A stretch of 64,000 nt of DNA from Acephala macrosclerotiorum (Eukaryota > Ascomycota > Leotiomycetes > Helotiales > Mollisiaceae): the NCBI GenBank assembly GCA_014904845.1, contig MU119223.1, forward strand, positions 248,001 to 312,000, in the 5' to 3' direction. The position numbers were made by a program, and so were the translations under genes. The notes under the pieces are model-generated. The model searched no databases, was not told where the DNA came from, and saw only the letters and a program-made list of their open reading frames with translations. Shown here piece after piece: positions 23,119-34,858 of the stretch. The stretch's first letter is position 1. Each line of letters begins with the position of its first letter.

Positions 23119-23868
23119 TGTTTAAGTATTCGGCGAAGTGACGCTGCTTCGAAGGCCGTTCTGCGGATGGTAATACGAGTAAGCAGACAAGCTTCTAGGT
23201 CTCTATCGCCGGTTTCCTGTTCCCAATTTCGTGTCCCGGTGTGCGGGGAAGATTCCCACGCAGCACGCCAGTGACACAGCTAACGATTATCCAAGGCCAT
23301 TGACGACTGACCTGGAGTACACGATGTAGTTGAGAGAGAGGAGGGCGAGTTGTGGATAGGACGTTGAGGTTTTCCGGAATGCGGTAGGTTTATAAGAGAG
23401 AAGTGGGTAATCGGCGTAGCTTCCTCTCACAAGCTTGGTAAATCGCTTGTGACTGGGCGCACGAAAAAAAACTCACTAGAAGGATAGAAGGAACTTTGGA
23501 AAAAGAAAAGGACGAAAGGACCTGATATGACTAGATTGGGTTAGGATTAGAGTTGATGTGAGGTGTAAAAGAGAGTTCAGAGACTGTCATGTGCCCTTCT
23601 GGATGGGCGGAATAAGCTCTTGAGTCTGGGAGCATCAGAGTGGGGGAACGCCTCATTTGTGAAGTAATTACAAGGATCTGTTTTCTTTTTGTTTCCTGCA
23701 AGCCGAGCGAGTGCATCACAGTTCGTCAGGCCTTGCCAACGATAGTGATGGTCACGTGAAATTATATAAGCACCAGAAAATCCACTGATCGAAGCTCAAA
23801 TGTCAGCGACGAGTTGAACTCGGAAGCACGTTCGAGAGCTCCATTCCACTCCACCACACAACACCACC
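23119..23868. promoter_or_regulatory. Divergent promoter region, mitochondrial carrier / QCR7
   Basis: 750 bp between two divergent genes for mitochondrial proteins. A TCACGTGA element at 23752-23759 lies 110 bp upstream of the QCR7 ATG. The rest has A-runs and no gene. Confidence 0.55.
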
Positions 23869-24456
23869 ATGTCTCAACCATCTCTCGTCAACTTCATTGT
23901 GAAGCGACCATGGCTCAGCAAATTCATGAAGCCACTGTCAAACTGGTACGCCAATGCCGCCGGATACAGGAAGCTCGGGTTGAGGTATGGACTCCTGAAG
24001 GACCCGCGAGGGGTATTGTCAAGTCAATTGGCCCTGCGAAGCATGGAAAATACCAAGGAGAGCCTTTGCTAACATCCCTCGATGTATAGAGCCGATGATC
24101 TGATCCCCGAAGAGTCCGAGACCGTCCTCCTTGCCCTCAAGCGTCTTCCCCCGAAGGAGGCCTACGACCGTGTCTTCCGTCTACGAAGAGCTTTCCAGGT
24201 ATGTTTTAAGGAGGAACGATAGTTGAGGCACTCAAGAACTGATTGCCCGTAGTGCTCTCTTGCCCACCAGCTTCTTCCCAAGGAGCAGCACACCAAGCCA
24301 GACGAGGTAATTATCAGGCCACAGCTCCTGTCTTGGAAGGTTGCTCATATATTGATTTAGGATGTTGAATACCTCTCGCCAATCATCAGACAAATCGAGG
24401 CTGAGGCGAAGGAGCGCGATGATTTAGAGTCATTGTCACTCAACAAGCGGAAGTAA
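23869..24456 (+). CDS. QCR7: Cytochrome bc1 complex subunit 7 (QCR7)
   Basis: Matrix-side 14 kDa subunit of respiratory complex III (ubiquinone-binding protein family). Four exons: 23869-23984, 24090-24198, 24253-24306 and 24361-24456, giving 124 aa, the normal length. Seen: MSQPSLVNFIVKRPWLSKF N-terminus; WYANAAGYRKLGLRADDLI; the conserved block ALKRLPPKEAYDRVFRLRRA; QLLPKEQHTKPDEDVEYLSP; and a short acidic/basic tail. Every junction restores the family sequence, including the split Arg codon at the first intron. Promoter has a TCACGTGA element. Confidence 0.96.
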
Positions 24457-25456
24457 AGGATGCTAGGAGAGGTTGTACAATGAGGCCAGGGCTGGAGGGG
24501 CATTTTAGACGCATCATGGATGCAAGGCTGTACTGTATATGTGGGCGAATCGAATCAAAACCTACCAACTCATGCCATGTTTGAATGTTGTGAGGCAGAG
24601 CTTGAAGCTGCCTTCATACATTGCATGTGTGACCTGGGTAGCTTAGTGACATCTTACAAGGATTCAAAGACTGCATACTTGAACAATGGGCAGGTTCTGG
24701 GCGTAGAAAGACTATACTCGACTGACTGGAGGACATGAATCTTCCCACTCCGAGAAGACGTTTCAACAAATCAGTCCATACAGAGCACTCCACTCACACC
24801 TAAGCTACCCTGCCATTTCACTCCTACTGTGAACTCTACAGTAGGTAGGCGGCACAGGTCATGCATCACATTCATGTTCTGAACTTCACTGACCATACGC
24901 TTCATATTATTTCCTAACCCTATCCATACATAGCTCCAACTTCATGACCATGAGCACTTTGCCTCCATCCAGACCATCATCATGAGCAGCGAAAAAGGAC
25001 GAGAAAAGAAATCATTCTATACAGTCACATCAGCCAACAGTTGGCCTTTACAAACAAGCGTGACCCGGCCACCAGATCAACGCATTCGCTGCCGAACAGA
25101 CCCATTTGCTGAGCTTTAGCAGCGAAAAATTAGAAAAGCCTCAACTCCCGTCCCTTAGAAACAAAGACAACGACCATAGACCCAAACGCAATTGGTTTTC
25201 TCCCCATTTCCATTCATCAGAAAGAGGTAACATCGGTACAGAGAATCGAAATGTGCCTTAGTCGTGATGTGATGTGTGCTGTCTTGCTTTCCTTTCTCTC
25301 ATTCATTTCGTATGCGTATGCAACATACTTTCCAGTTCCACATCAAATAGAGAGGGCTCGAGGGCTGTCTCACTGAAACTCCGTAGATGCGTTAAAACAT
25401 GGTCGAGGACCTTTCTTCTCGTTCGGATAGCGCAGTACTATGTATCTTCTTCCTCA
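24457..25456. other. Convergent intergenic region
   Basis: 1.0 kb of 3' UTR-type sequence between QCR7 and the mannosyltransferase. Short open stretches only. Confidence 0.5.
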
Positions 25457-26899
25457 TTACGCATTGCCTGGCTTCTCCTCTGTATCTATATGCCATACCA
25501 CGTAATTGGGTAGGCCGATCACTTCATATCCCGCTCGCTTTGCCATCTTTGCGAAACCTTCGGTTTCTGCTTGGTTCTCAAACGCGTAGCATGGGAAGTT
25601 GATGCCTGTGAGAGTTAGTACGTGCTGGACTAGTTCTCAAGAGCTTGTGCGTACCTGATCTGTGGACATCTCCCTTTACCACGATGTTTACTCCTCCAAT
25701 ACCGTCGAGGTTAATTTCCTCGTCTTTGTTCTGGCGCCAATCCCCCATCTTTGCCATATAAGTCCGTCCAGTATCATACTCCTTATAACCTTCAACAATG
25801 ATATCATCCTTCTTAAGTGTTGATGCCAATCGGAGAGCTTTGTCAGATTCGATCCACGAGTTGTAGTCGACTGTAATACAGTCAGTCAGCATTATTCACT
25901 TGCGATTCGTAGATTCTAACTCACATCTGCCTTCGATATCCTTTCCATCCTTGTATCGATGGAACCAAACATCTGCCAAAGTCAGTAATTGCCCCTGATT
26001 ACGCCTTCAAAAACATACTGGGAACGATTATGTCTCTGTCATGAGCAACAAAGTCCTCGAGAATCTTCTTTGGGCTGTCCACAATATCCACATCTCTCCA
26101 GTAGACCCAAGAGTGTTCGGGTTTCAAGGCAGCAGTGAGCAGATAATTGCGGGCTCTGGCCATGTTCTTTCTTCTCGGCGCCTGTGCCTTGAAGCCATGC
26201 CGTTCTTCTACGCTTTGGGCGGTGACAATCCCGAAGTCCTTCTCAATAATCAAGGCGCTGTGGAAAGGCTCGCTCAGTGTATCCGTGGTCTTCTGTATCC
26301 TTGCCAATTCTGCCGAGAGCACAGCAAGGGTGTCATCCGTGCAATCTCCAACTAGAAATCCGAGATCGATCAGATGATGGGGGTATGTCAACTCGGAGAG
26401 GAGGTCAAAATATTTCGGTAGGTAGGGTGCAGCATCTCGTAACGGTGTGAGGATGAGCACACGTTCTTCGTTTGATACAGCCTTAGGTGTCGACAGGATG
26501 GGGTTAAGGTTGACCCGTTTGATAGAGGATTCGTTAATTACCAGAGGCTCATGATGATTGAAAATGACCGGTGTTTGTAAATGCGCATTCCAATCCACTG
26601 CCTCGTTCGGCGTCATCTGCATTGGTGGTTTCGAAGGCCCCCAACAGTAGAATCTGCGACCTCGTGTCAGTAATCAGCAGCCCAGATATAATATCTGATA
26701 GCACCACGAAAAGGAGCTCTGACCTTTGCATTTCTGACGCTGACGTGCTCACTCCTCTCCATAGTAATAAAACTATACCCGCCAGCGCTACAAACAATAA
26801 GAACCGCGTCCTTGTGAGAAACACCCATATCGCTCTCGTTGGGGGAAGTTGAGCCTTTGCAGACTTCCACGTAACGCCGCCTTTAGGGAGAAGCATCAT
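25457..26899 (-). CDS. Golgi alpha-mannosyltransferase, ANP1/MNN9/VAN1 family (GT62)
   Basis: Subunit of a mannan polymerase complex that extends the N-glycan outer chain in the cis-Golgi. Five exons: 26724-26899, 26019-26653, 25925-25972, 25655-25870 and 25457-25605, 407 aa. Seen: short cytosolic N-terminus; signal-anchor (FLLFVALAGIVLLLW, about residues 33-47); stem; ERVLILTPLRDAAPYLPKYF opening the catalytic domain; LGFLVGDCTDD; MARARNYLLTAAL; the DxD-type motif WRDVDIV; and the C-terminal HRSGINFPCYAFENQAETEG...GLPNYVVWHIDT block of the family. Domain order and size fit. It could be the ANP1, VAN1 or MNN9 orthologue; the tail resembles ANP1 most to me. The first of two adjacent ATGs is used. 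Confidence 0.9.
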
Positions 26900-27593
26900 C
26901 ACGACGGAGCCCCGGTGGCCTCAGCACCGCCAACTTAATGTATGCTATCAATTCGACTAGTAGAGCTGAATGCGCCGGCGAGGATCGTTGTCGATAGGTG
27001 TACAAGCCAAGTCGCGAGCTGTAGCGGATGAACGTCGAGGTCGTGATTGAAGAAGTGAGATCGCGAGTGGCAGGGACTTGGTCTCTTTGGGAACTATTTT
27101 GGTCAAGTCAAGTCTTGGCGGCCGCTTAGCCCCTAGTACGAACGTCTGTTCCTCACAGGGACATTCTTCACTTCATGGAAAAGAATTACAGTTGTTTCCT
27201 GTAAATTCAGCTTTTCATAGTTCCTGTGTCTCCAACAAGTCGCGCCAAAAGTCTCGGCATAAAGTGTAAACGGTCAACAAGTCGTTTCAGGTAAGTTGAA
27301 GCTCCCAGTCAGAAAAGGGGTCCAGCACGTGACGGCGCTACATAACGCTTCCACGCTTGGTCATCCTTGTTTCTTGCTCTCAAACTATTCAATCATTGTG
27401 CATCTCATTGTTCTATCTATCTTGATAGCATTTGTCTTCAATAACCCACTGCAACTACATCTGACAATCCCTAGATTCGTCCATAACGGCAGCCATCCTC
27501 TCCTTGACTTTTAGGCTGCAGCGGCCCTTGTCACTTAGACTGAACACTGCGATTATTCATTCATTGTCATCAATCCCATCACAATCATTCACA
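26900..27593. promoter_or_regulatory. Divergent promoter region, mannosyltransferase / DNA glycosylase
   Basis: About 0.7 kb. A CACGTGA site at 27326-27332 lies about 265 bp before the glycosylase ATG. No gene seen. Confidence 0.5.
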
Positions 27594-28801
27594 ATGTCTT
27601 CTAGACGCTCAGCACGTATCAGTGCGGTCTCTTCGGCCGTCAAAGAGGACTCCAAACCCACAACTAACGGAGCTACGACAACAAAAGTGGCAAATATTAG
27701 CAAGAAAAGGAAGGTTGCTTCAGAAGTAGTAGAACCAGCAACCAATGGCGGTCCATCCACTCCAAAAAGGAAGAAAGCCTCGAAACCACTTCCACCCATT
27801 ACGCCAACCCCGTCAGCTATTAGTCTAATGACCATGCCCTATAGCTCAGGGGACATTGATGACAGTACTCCACCTCCCATCAATCGACTTGCAATTCCGA
27901 ATGGTACCAATGCAGCTCTGGTAACACCGGAAACGCATCGACTGGTAGCCAGCAAGCCCGTTGGCCAAATCTCTCCATCCAAGAAAGCTGGCATCAGGAC
28001 TACTGTCAATCTCCTTGATGAAGCTCACGCCCATCTGATCAAGGTAGACCCGAAGTTGAAACCAATAATTGAGAAGCATCGTTGCCATGTCTTCTCACCA
28101 GAGGGTTTAGCTGAAGAGATTGATCCTTTCAGGAGTTTAGCAAGTGGAATCATTTCTCAACAGGTTAGTAATCTGGTTGCCATTCAGAACTTCCCCGTTG
28201 ACACCAGACCTAGGTCTCAGGAGCAGCAGCAAAGAGCATTAAGGCTAAATTTGTTGCATTGTTCAACGCAGACCAGCCAGATGCTGCTCTTCACACCTTC
28301 CCCGCTCCATCTCAAGTATGTGGCTGCTCCATTGAGGTCTTGAGGACAGCAGGACTTTCCCAGCGCAAGGCAGAATACATACTTGGTCTTGCCGAGAAAT
28401 TTCACTCCAAAGAGCTTACAACCGAGATGTTGTTCAATGCTTCGTATGAAGAAGTACTAGAGTCACTGATCAAAGTCCGAGGTCTTGGAAAGTGGAGTGT
28501 CGAAATGTTCGCCTGCTTTGGACTCAAAAGAATGGATGTTTTCTCAACGGGAGACTTGGGTGTTCAGAGAGGCATGGCAGCATTCATAGGAAAGGATGTG
28601 AGTAAGCTAAAGGGTAAGGGAGGCAAGTGGAAATACATGAGTGAGAAGGAAATGGAGGAGATGGCGGAGAAGTTCAAGCCTTACAGGTAGGAGCGCTTTA
28701 CTGACATGATGGCTTACTTACTGACTGTTTTTTACAGAAGCGTTTTCATGTGGCTGATGTGGCGTGTTGAAGAAGTTGATATCAGCACTTTAGAAGGTTG
28801 A
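27594..28801 (+). CDS. DNA-3-methyladenine glycosylase, AlkA/MAG type (HhH-GPD)
   Basis: Base-excision repair enzyme removing alkylated purines. Three exons: 27594-28163, 28214-28686 and 28738-28801, giving 368 aa. Seen: a disordered, basic N-terminus of about 120 residues with KKRKV and PKRKK nuclear signals; SLASGIISQQVSGAAAKSI, the conserved IISQQVS helix rebuilt across intron 1; GLSQRKAEYILGLA; the helix-hairpin-helix VRGLGKWSVEMFACFGL; and GDLGVQRG with the catalytic Asp. The gene continues through position 28314 without an intron even though GTATGT occurs there, because VCGCSIEVLRTAGLS matches the family. The N-terminal extension is long for the family but usual in filamentous fungi. 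Confidence 0.93.
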
Positions 28802-29386
28802 AGATTGCCCTAGGCAGCGTAGTCATTGTCCTGGGTGAAATATATGTCAGGTGAATATTGAGTGATATGGTCTGAAGCCACAAAGCATTGCTTTCTCTTC
28901 CACCAACTCTCTTGCTCTTCTCCTTGGTGTTTGTGATTCACCATTGAGATAGTCTTCTTCCAGGTCGCGATGAGATTCACCATCACTATACCGAGTTGTG
29001 CCAGTTGTTTTCCATCACATCTTCTCGTTTCGCAAGAACTTACGTCTACTGATTCCCCGCCGCTATGTCCTTTGCAACATCCTTTAATTGAGCTTATGAT
29101 TTACTTGCAGCATTCACTTGGTTGCGTTCTCATTCGCAGCGCCTTGGCGAAGCACCATAGTCTATCGAAGCCTTGATATTAAAGTTGAGAAACGATGATT
29201 CCGAAATAGCAACACAAGTTCTGTTGAGTACCTCTCACTTCACGGAGGATAAGACATTTGGTGAATGCTTTCAATATTTTGCTCAAAGCCATACCGATCC
29301 AGCAAGTCCCGACAGCTAGATCTAAAGACAAAGCAACGCCAACGCCAACACCTCTCCTCGCTCTATCGTATCAAATAGTGTAACTA
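28802..29386. other. Convergent intergenic region
   Basis: 585 bp between convergent stops. A 68-codon stretch at 28970-29176 begins MRFTITIPSCASC but has no cleavage-site context or codon bias, so I do not call it. Confidence 0.45.
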
Positions 29387-30043
29387 TTAAGCTTCATCTG
29401 AAGACTCTGACTCGTCATCAGACCCTAGCTGGTAATCAACCTCTGACTCATGATCAACCACTTCTTCATCGGCGTTCCCATCCTTCGTATTCAAATCTGG
29501 CTCTTCCTCTGCGGACGGTTCAGCATCAGCACCCACATCCCCCTCCATCCTCACCTGCGGCACCCCCAAAGCCTCCAACAGCTCCTCCAGCTTCTTATTC
29601 TTCTCCTTCACAACCCTCAAGTCCTCCCTCAACTTCTTCAACTTCTCCCCCTCACTTTTATTTTTCTGCGCAAAATCTACCTTCAACTTCATCTTCAGCT
29701 CCTCCAACACCTTCCGATTATCCTCTTCCAGGTCAAGCTTCGCCTCTCGACGCATCTCATTCTTCATCTTTCCCTTGGTGTATTGTCGGAAGCGTTTTTC
29801 TTCATCGATGAGGTAGGTTTTTTTGATGTCTTCGTACATTTGTTGTTGGAGTTCTTGGAGGCCGATGAATTGCGTGCTGTGGATTTCGGGGCCGTCTTCG
29901 TAGTCCATTTCATAGCGCTTCTGGAGATGAGGTTAAAGATGTGGTGTGAGGGGAGGGAGGGGGAGACGGACGGCGTTGAGGTCATCGCTGAAGCCAATTC
30001 CTGAGCGCTCGCGGGGCCGCTTGCCATTTGCGTTTTTGCTCAT
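29387..30043 (-). CDS. Coiled-coil protein, conserved-looking but unnamed (201 aa)
   Basis: Two exons: 29972-30043 (24 codons, MSKNANGKRPRERSGIGFSD) and 29387-29920. The donor is the unusual GTCCGT; the acceptor is CCAG. Seen: after KRYEMDYEDGPEIHSTQFIG, a nearly uninterrupted charged helix from about residue 45 to 145 (heptad-like Leu/Ile with Lys/Glu), then an acidic tail (EEEPDLNTKDGNADEEVV) ending DDESESSDEA. The strong coiled coil and acidic C-terminus suggest a scaffold or complex subunit. I do not recognise the family with certainty. No signal peptide or TM. Confidence 0.72.
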
Positions 30044-30951
30044 GTTGAAGGTGCTGTGGGTTGGTATTGTTGATTGCGCTCGAAGTCAAAAAGGTTGAAC
30101 CGAGGACGAGGAAGATTTGTCTGGTGCAAAGTCTTACGCTCGAGGTTCGCCGAGATCACACTGGTGGACTTGAAGCCAGATAATGGTCGAGTGAATCCCT
30201 TACATTACGCGGCCGCTTTTTATCGAAGTGTTCAGGTGAATGTCAGGCGGAGAGAGCTCGACTGCCTCAACTTCGCTTGCGAATCTCAATTTTGAGACAG
30301 GTTGAACACCAATGAAGTTGAAATGCGCAAAATTCTGCTACTTGGTGTCAGGGAGGTCTGAGGACCTTGTGTCGAAGTGTGGACGAAGGCTTGACAAGCA
30401 ATCTGCAAGGACACAACCAGCTGTGACACTTTGCTTTACGCCATGGGGTCTTGTATGAGATCTCTCCTGTCATGCTCAATACGACCCATGTCCAATGCCA
30501 TAGACGGACTGAGAGCAAAAAAATGAGCCTGTTACTGTGCTATCGGCCAGTGAAATCCATGCAAAAGCAAAAACCCGATTGTTTATTCTACATCTAGCGA
30601 ACCACTTGCCTTAACACCATTGCACAGCCTGCAGTTACCTAAACTTTAAGATAAAATCTTTTTATAAAGGCTAGCGATTCGGAAATTCACGTTATATTCT
30701 TGAGTTTTATAGCTCTTGTACTTCACTTAGCGTGGACTAGGTAGACACTTTCTTTATTACCCTCCCACCAAAGACGGCCCTCATTCATCTATAGACCTGG
30801 TGTAGACTCGAGTCACTAGGTATATCTGTCTCCTAAACATACGCTGATATGCAAGTTTTACGCCCCCCAGAGGGCACAGGAAGAACTACTCATTTTCTGC
30901 TCGTTAAGGGAATGCTCTTGAATCCTTTTCTCCAATTTCGCCCAAACAGGA
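30044..30951. other. Intergenic region
   Basis: 0.9 kb with no gene. The part around 30590-30850 is A/T-richer than the flanks. Confidence 0.45.
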
Positions 30952-33162
30952 TCACTTCCTCCTATTGAGGAGAAATGATGGAATGCGGAGTCTCTCAAGT
31001 GGACTACTAGGATTTGAAGTCTGAACACCCTTCTGTGGAGGTTTCGCCCTTGTCTTATTAGACCGATCCTCACTTTTCTTCGGCCGTTTCCGAGCAGAAC
31101 GCTTGACGGAGGGTTTGAATTCCGGAATTGGGTCTGGTGATGGGTCTAGTGACTTTCTCATTATTCGAATGGTCCAGGCATCCCTACAAGCGGAGAATTC
31201 GTCGCGCAAAGAATTGAACCAAGCCCTTGTGGTCCGTTTCGTAAACAGCATATTAGGAATCTCTTCGACCTCCCATTGCGGTTGTTCCTCTATCGATGAT
31301 GGCTCGTGCAGTTTCGTAACTGCATAAAGCTTCCTTGCCAGGTCGAGGATTTTAGGTGCAATATAAACCAGACCACGAAAATACTCTTCTCTATATTCGT
31401 CCCTTGCGTGTACTCTGCCATGTTCATTGACGACAAAGCTTGACGCGTTCAGATATATTCTTTCGAAATACAAGAACACCTGTACTGCTTTTTTCTTAAG
31501 GTACGCAGCCGTGGCAGCTCTTTCTTTCCTCCGTAGAGAATCGGCTTTCTCAAGCCTTTCAAAGTCTTCAATTGAGTCTAGCTCACTTGTTTCTCAAGTA
31601 TTGACTTTGTCCTCATTTACCTGCTTTTGAAATCCAAGCTCCGTTTCTTCCACTAAATCAAGCATATAGTATTCTTGCTCTATTTCTTCGTCGATTGGAT
31701 CCTTTTCCGGCAACAATATGACCCGCTTATTATGCTGATAAAGCTGAAGACCTTTCGACAAGATTTGCGGAGCAAGATGTAGCTCATCAGAAACTGATTC
31801 ATCGAGCAAAATGAAAGTATACTCTTTGTTATTCTTATGTAAACAACTGGGGTGGACTTCTGGAAGAAAGTCCTCATCTTCGACGTCCGTTACAGATGGG
31901 CGGCAATACCCCTTGAGGTTTGCCATGCGTTCTTCTGATGAATGAACAGCTTTGGAGAGGACATCTGAGCGATTGGGATCACCTAGAGTCATCTTAGGCC
32001 GATTCGTCTCCTCGAGGATTTCCAAGTCATCTTCGTCGGAAGTCGACCGGAGAGAAGCGCCGTTCTCAATTTCTTGCCTAGCCTCTAGCCTCACACCATC
32101 GGAGGAAGACATAGATTCTTTAGCTTGTTGCTCGGTCTCGTCTTGCGACTCTGCAGAATCATGGCCAGCTGGATCGGGTTGTTTGACATCCCCCCGTTCT
32201 TCAGGGTTCTCGTGTTGCTTAGAACGCATCTGTCCTTCGGATCTCTTCGGAACGTCGACCATTGACTCTACCTTCTCCTTTATTTCCTTGTCGACATCAC
32301 TTTCTTCGTCCGAGGTTATATCGATAGCAATATCTTGTGACACAACGGGACCTTTCTTAGGCGTGCTGGGCCTGGCAGACAAGAGCTCAGAGCTTCCGTC
32401 GATGTCCGTTTCTTGCACGCCGTCAATGCTGCTTTCCAAGGGCTCATCAAAAGTCACCACCTCATCCAACAGCCCTCGATCACCCAACTCAAGCACGTAG
32501 TTCTTGATGACCTTCTTATGCCGACCAAGGAGCCGACTGGAGAATCCCTCCTTAATCAATTCTCTCCGAAACGCCTTCCAAACCAGTTTATCATCTTCAG
32601 TATATGTCGTTAATATACTCTTCTCCTCATGACTTCCACTCGCCTGCAAATTCGCGGTCACCCAATTCAACGAGCGCTTGATGTCTTGTAAGTCCTTGCC
32701 ATGAGTATCCATGTACGTTTCCACCTTTCCCTGTGACCCAATAGCTAACATGTTCAAAAACAATGTTATAGCCTGGGTGTATGTCGCCAGCTCCCCTCTT
32801 ATCTTCCCTAGATCTTGCATCTCTCCATTTCCAAACCTCACTCGCTGCCACAGCTTCGTGACACTTCTCTTCTCATCCGGCAACGCATTATACTTCTCCA
32901 GTATCTGCGACAAAACACCAATTACCCGGCGACAGTCTCTAGCTAAAGTGGCGAGTTCTTTCCTGCGATTGTCTCCTTTGCGATTTAGAAGAGAGTCGGG
33001 CTTTGAGACCTCGAGCTGCAACCGATTGAGGACAATGTGGAGGGAATTGACTTCCCGGGTAAGATTAGCGTGGGCTCCGCATGCTTTGTGGGCATTTTGA
33101 ACCGTGTCGTAGGCTATTTGAGTGAGGGCGATGAAGTCCCCGATTGAGTAGCCAAACGACAT
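30952..33162 (-). CDS. Large fungal helical-domain protein with one in-frame TGA (736-codon frame)
   Basis: ATG at 33162 opens MSFGYSIGDFIALTQIAYDT, a helical N-terminal domain of about 230 residues that is widespread in Pezizomycotina (often ahead of NACHT or unknown regions); function unknown. A disordered Glu/Asp/Ser-rich middle follows. A TGA at 31594-31596 ends this at 522 codons. The same frame stays open past it to the stop at 30952, for another 213 codons (ETSELDSIEDFERLEKADSL, then FERIYLNASSFVVNEHGRVH), and this tail looks like the usual C-terminal domain of such proteins, with a basic end. I found no convincing intron removing the TGA: a GTAAAT donor precedes it, but frame-keeping acceptors are only GAG at 39 or 72 nt, or CAG at 141 nt, which would delete coding-like residues. 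Possibilities: nonsense allele, sequencing error, readthrough, or an odd intron. Confidence 0.7.
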
Positions 33163-34131
33163 CTTTGTTGCAAGGTAATAGGTGACGAGGCTGTGGAAGC
33201 GCCCATTCCTGGCCTCCGCTTCTAGCTATGAGCATCGACGTTCGCTTTTAGGAGGATGCTAAGTTGTCGGTATGACGACAATGCATGCTTGGGAGATCAG
33301 TGGCTCCTAAAATCAGCTAGTGATCCCTGAGAGAAAGTAGAAAGGGGTCGAGCGGTGACGCATTTGAAGGTTGTCCAACTACCACGGGGCTGATCAATAC
33401 CCGCAGTATATGCATATTGTGGCTTGCAGGGCAGACTTTAAATGGAGCGAGAAGGTACCATAGAAAAAACCATAGAAAAACTTCGCAAGCAACTTCTATA
33501 ACTCTCAATGCTGTAAGGAACTAGAGCCATTGTTTTTGTTTCAATGCCCAGCTTCTCGCAGCACACCGGAGACGTACCAACTTTTCGGTCTAAATTATTC
33601 CTGCAGCAGTGCGTCCCTTCTAAGGTTCAATTGCTGATGGACACTAGACAACGGGAAATGTCAGCATCAATGTGAGAGATCGAACATCTTTCCAATCTCA
33701 ATGACAGGAAAGTTTCGATTTTCCTAGCTACATAACGGAATCCCGGATCGATTAACGTATACAGCGTTCTGAGACCAAGCCAGACAAGAGGAAGGATAGC
33801 AAGAGCCCTTTTTTTTTTTTTTTTTTTTTACCGGGACCATCTTGCAGTCAATGGAACCCATTTGATTAGCATCGTGAGAATTTTCGACATGAGAGGGTAC
33901 TAACAACCAGATATTCCTCAGACGAGTGTTGGTATGGTTCCAACGTGTGTCGTAGTTCGGAATTCATGGATATATGAAACTGTTCCAACGTACCTTACCA
34001 CAACGTAGGCAAGGAGCTCTGATGGATGAGAGCCACCTCAACAATGGTGAAACTCTAAGAGCGTAGACTCGATCTTTTGACATGTATCCCATTCTACTTA
34101 TGTACAACTCGCAAACCCATGCCACGCCCCT
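33163..34131. other. Intergenic region with a T-tract
   Basis: About 1 kb with no gene. It includes a run of 21 T at 33809-33829. Confidence 0.5.
33809..33829. repeat. Poly-T run (21 nt)
   Basis: An uninterrupted T homopolymer directly readable in the sequence; such runs are prone to length error or polymorphism. Confidence 0.9.
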
Positions 34132-34858
34132 CTATTGAAATGTTCTGCAAGGATACCTGAATCTGCGTTAGCCATTGTTCAACAATGAATAACAAGACAC
34201 TTACTGCTCAGGATATGCATTCCCCGCCGTCAAATGATACTTATCCGCACCTTCCCTCAAACTCGCACCACTCGGAAGAGGAGGCAACCCATCCTTCCCC
34301 AACGCCGCCAACGTCCCCTCTTTTCCAACCTTCCCAAAATAAGCACTCAACCCCTTCTCCCCCTCCTCCTTCACAGACACCAACTCCTTACTCCCCGCCT
34401 CCCCAATCAATTCCTTCTTTGGCGCGTTCCGACTTCCCAAAGCCAATAATCCAACAGCATCTCCCTGTGTAACAGTTGACAATTGAGGGTAGGAGCGTCG
34501 AGCGTCGCGTTTCCAATAAGGGTTTTCAGCGATATCGCCAGCGGGGATGGTGACGGGGTCGAGGAAGGAGAAGGGCGCGTTGGAGCCGGGGGGTGGGTTG
34601 CGGAATTGGGGGTTGAGGGGGACGCCGTTGGAACGGCTGGGGTCGACAGCTAGAAGGCGGCGGAGGCGTTCCCAGATGCCGGTGGACTGGACTGTGTATT
34701 TCTGTAGAGCGTTAGAGCTGGTGGTGTATGAGTTCAATGGATGGGGAGGGAATGAGGGCGAGTTGGGTGAGAGGGTGATTAGAGAAGGAGCCTACTTTGT
34801 TGACTGCAATGACGCGGTTTGTGGCTTGTGCAGCTTTGGCTGCTGTGTGTGAAGACAT
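34132..34858 (-). CDS. NADH:ubiquinone oxidoreductase (complex I) 21.3 kDa subunit
   Basis: Accessory subunit of mitochondrial complex I. Three exons: 34796-34858, 34205-34701 and 34132-34162 (only 31 nt), giving 196 aa. Seen: KYTVQSTGIWERLRRLLAVD, SNGVPLNPQFRNPPPG, ENPYWKRDARRSYPQLS, VGLLALGS, ELIGEAGSKELV, GEKGLSAYF and GLPPLP, matching the fungal 21.3 kDa subunit throughout. Reading straight on gives a stop just after YPEQ, but a perfect GTAAGT donor overlaps that stop, and splicing to the acceptor at 34163-34165 adds FRYPCRTFQ. A YPCRTF-like ending is what I recall for this subunit, so I take the spliced form as real. It contains a CTAAC branch-like motif very near the acceptor. Confidence 0.9.

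Noticed and set aside
28314..28345. GTATGT donor suggesting a further intron in the DNA glycosylase
   Set aside because: Reading through gives VCGCSIEVLRTAGLS, which fits the family; splicing would delete it.
29450..30004. 184-codon open frame on the plus strand opposite the coiled-coil gene
   Set aside because: Leu/His/Pro-rich antisense shadow of a Glu/Lys/Asp-rich coding strand.
31952..32500. 182-codon plus-strand frame rich in Ser
   Set aside because: Antisense shadow of the acidic, disordered middle of the minus-strand protein.
33809..33829. T-run as an RNA polymerase III terminator
   Set aside because: No upstream A/B boxes or small-RNA structure seen on the same strand.
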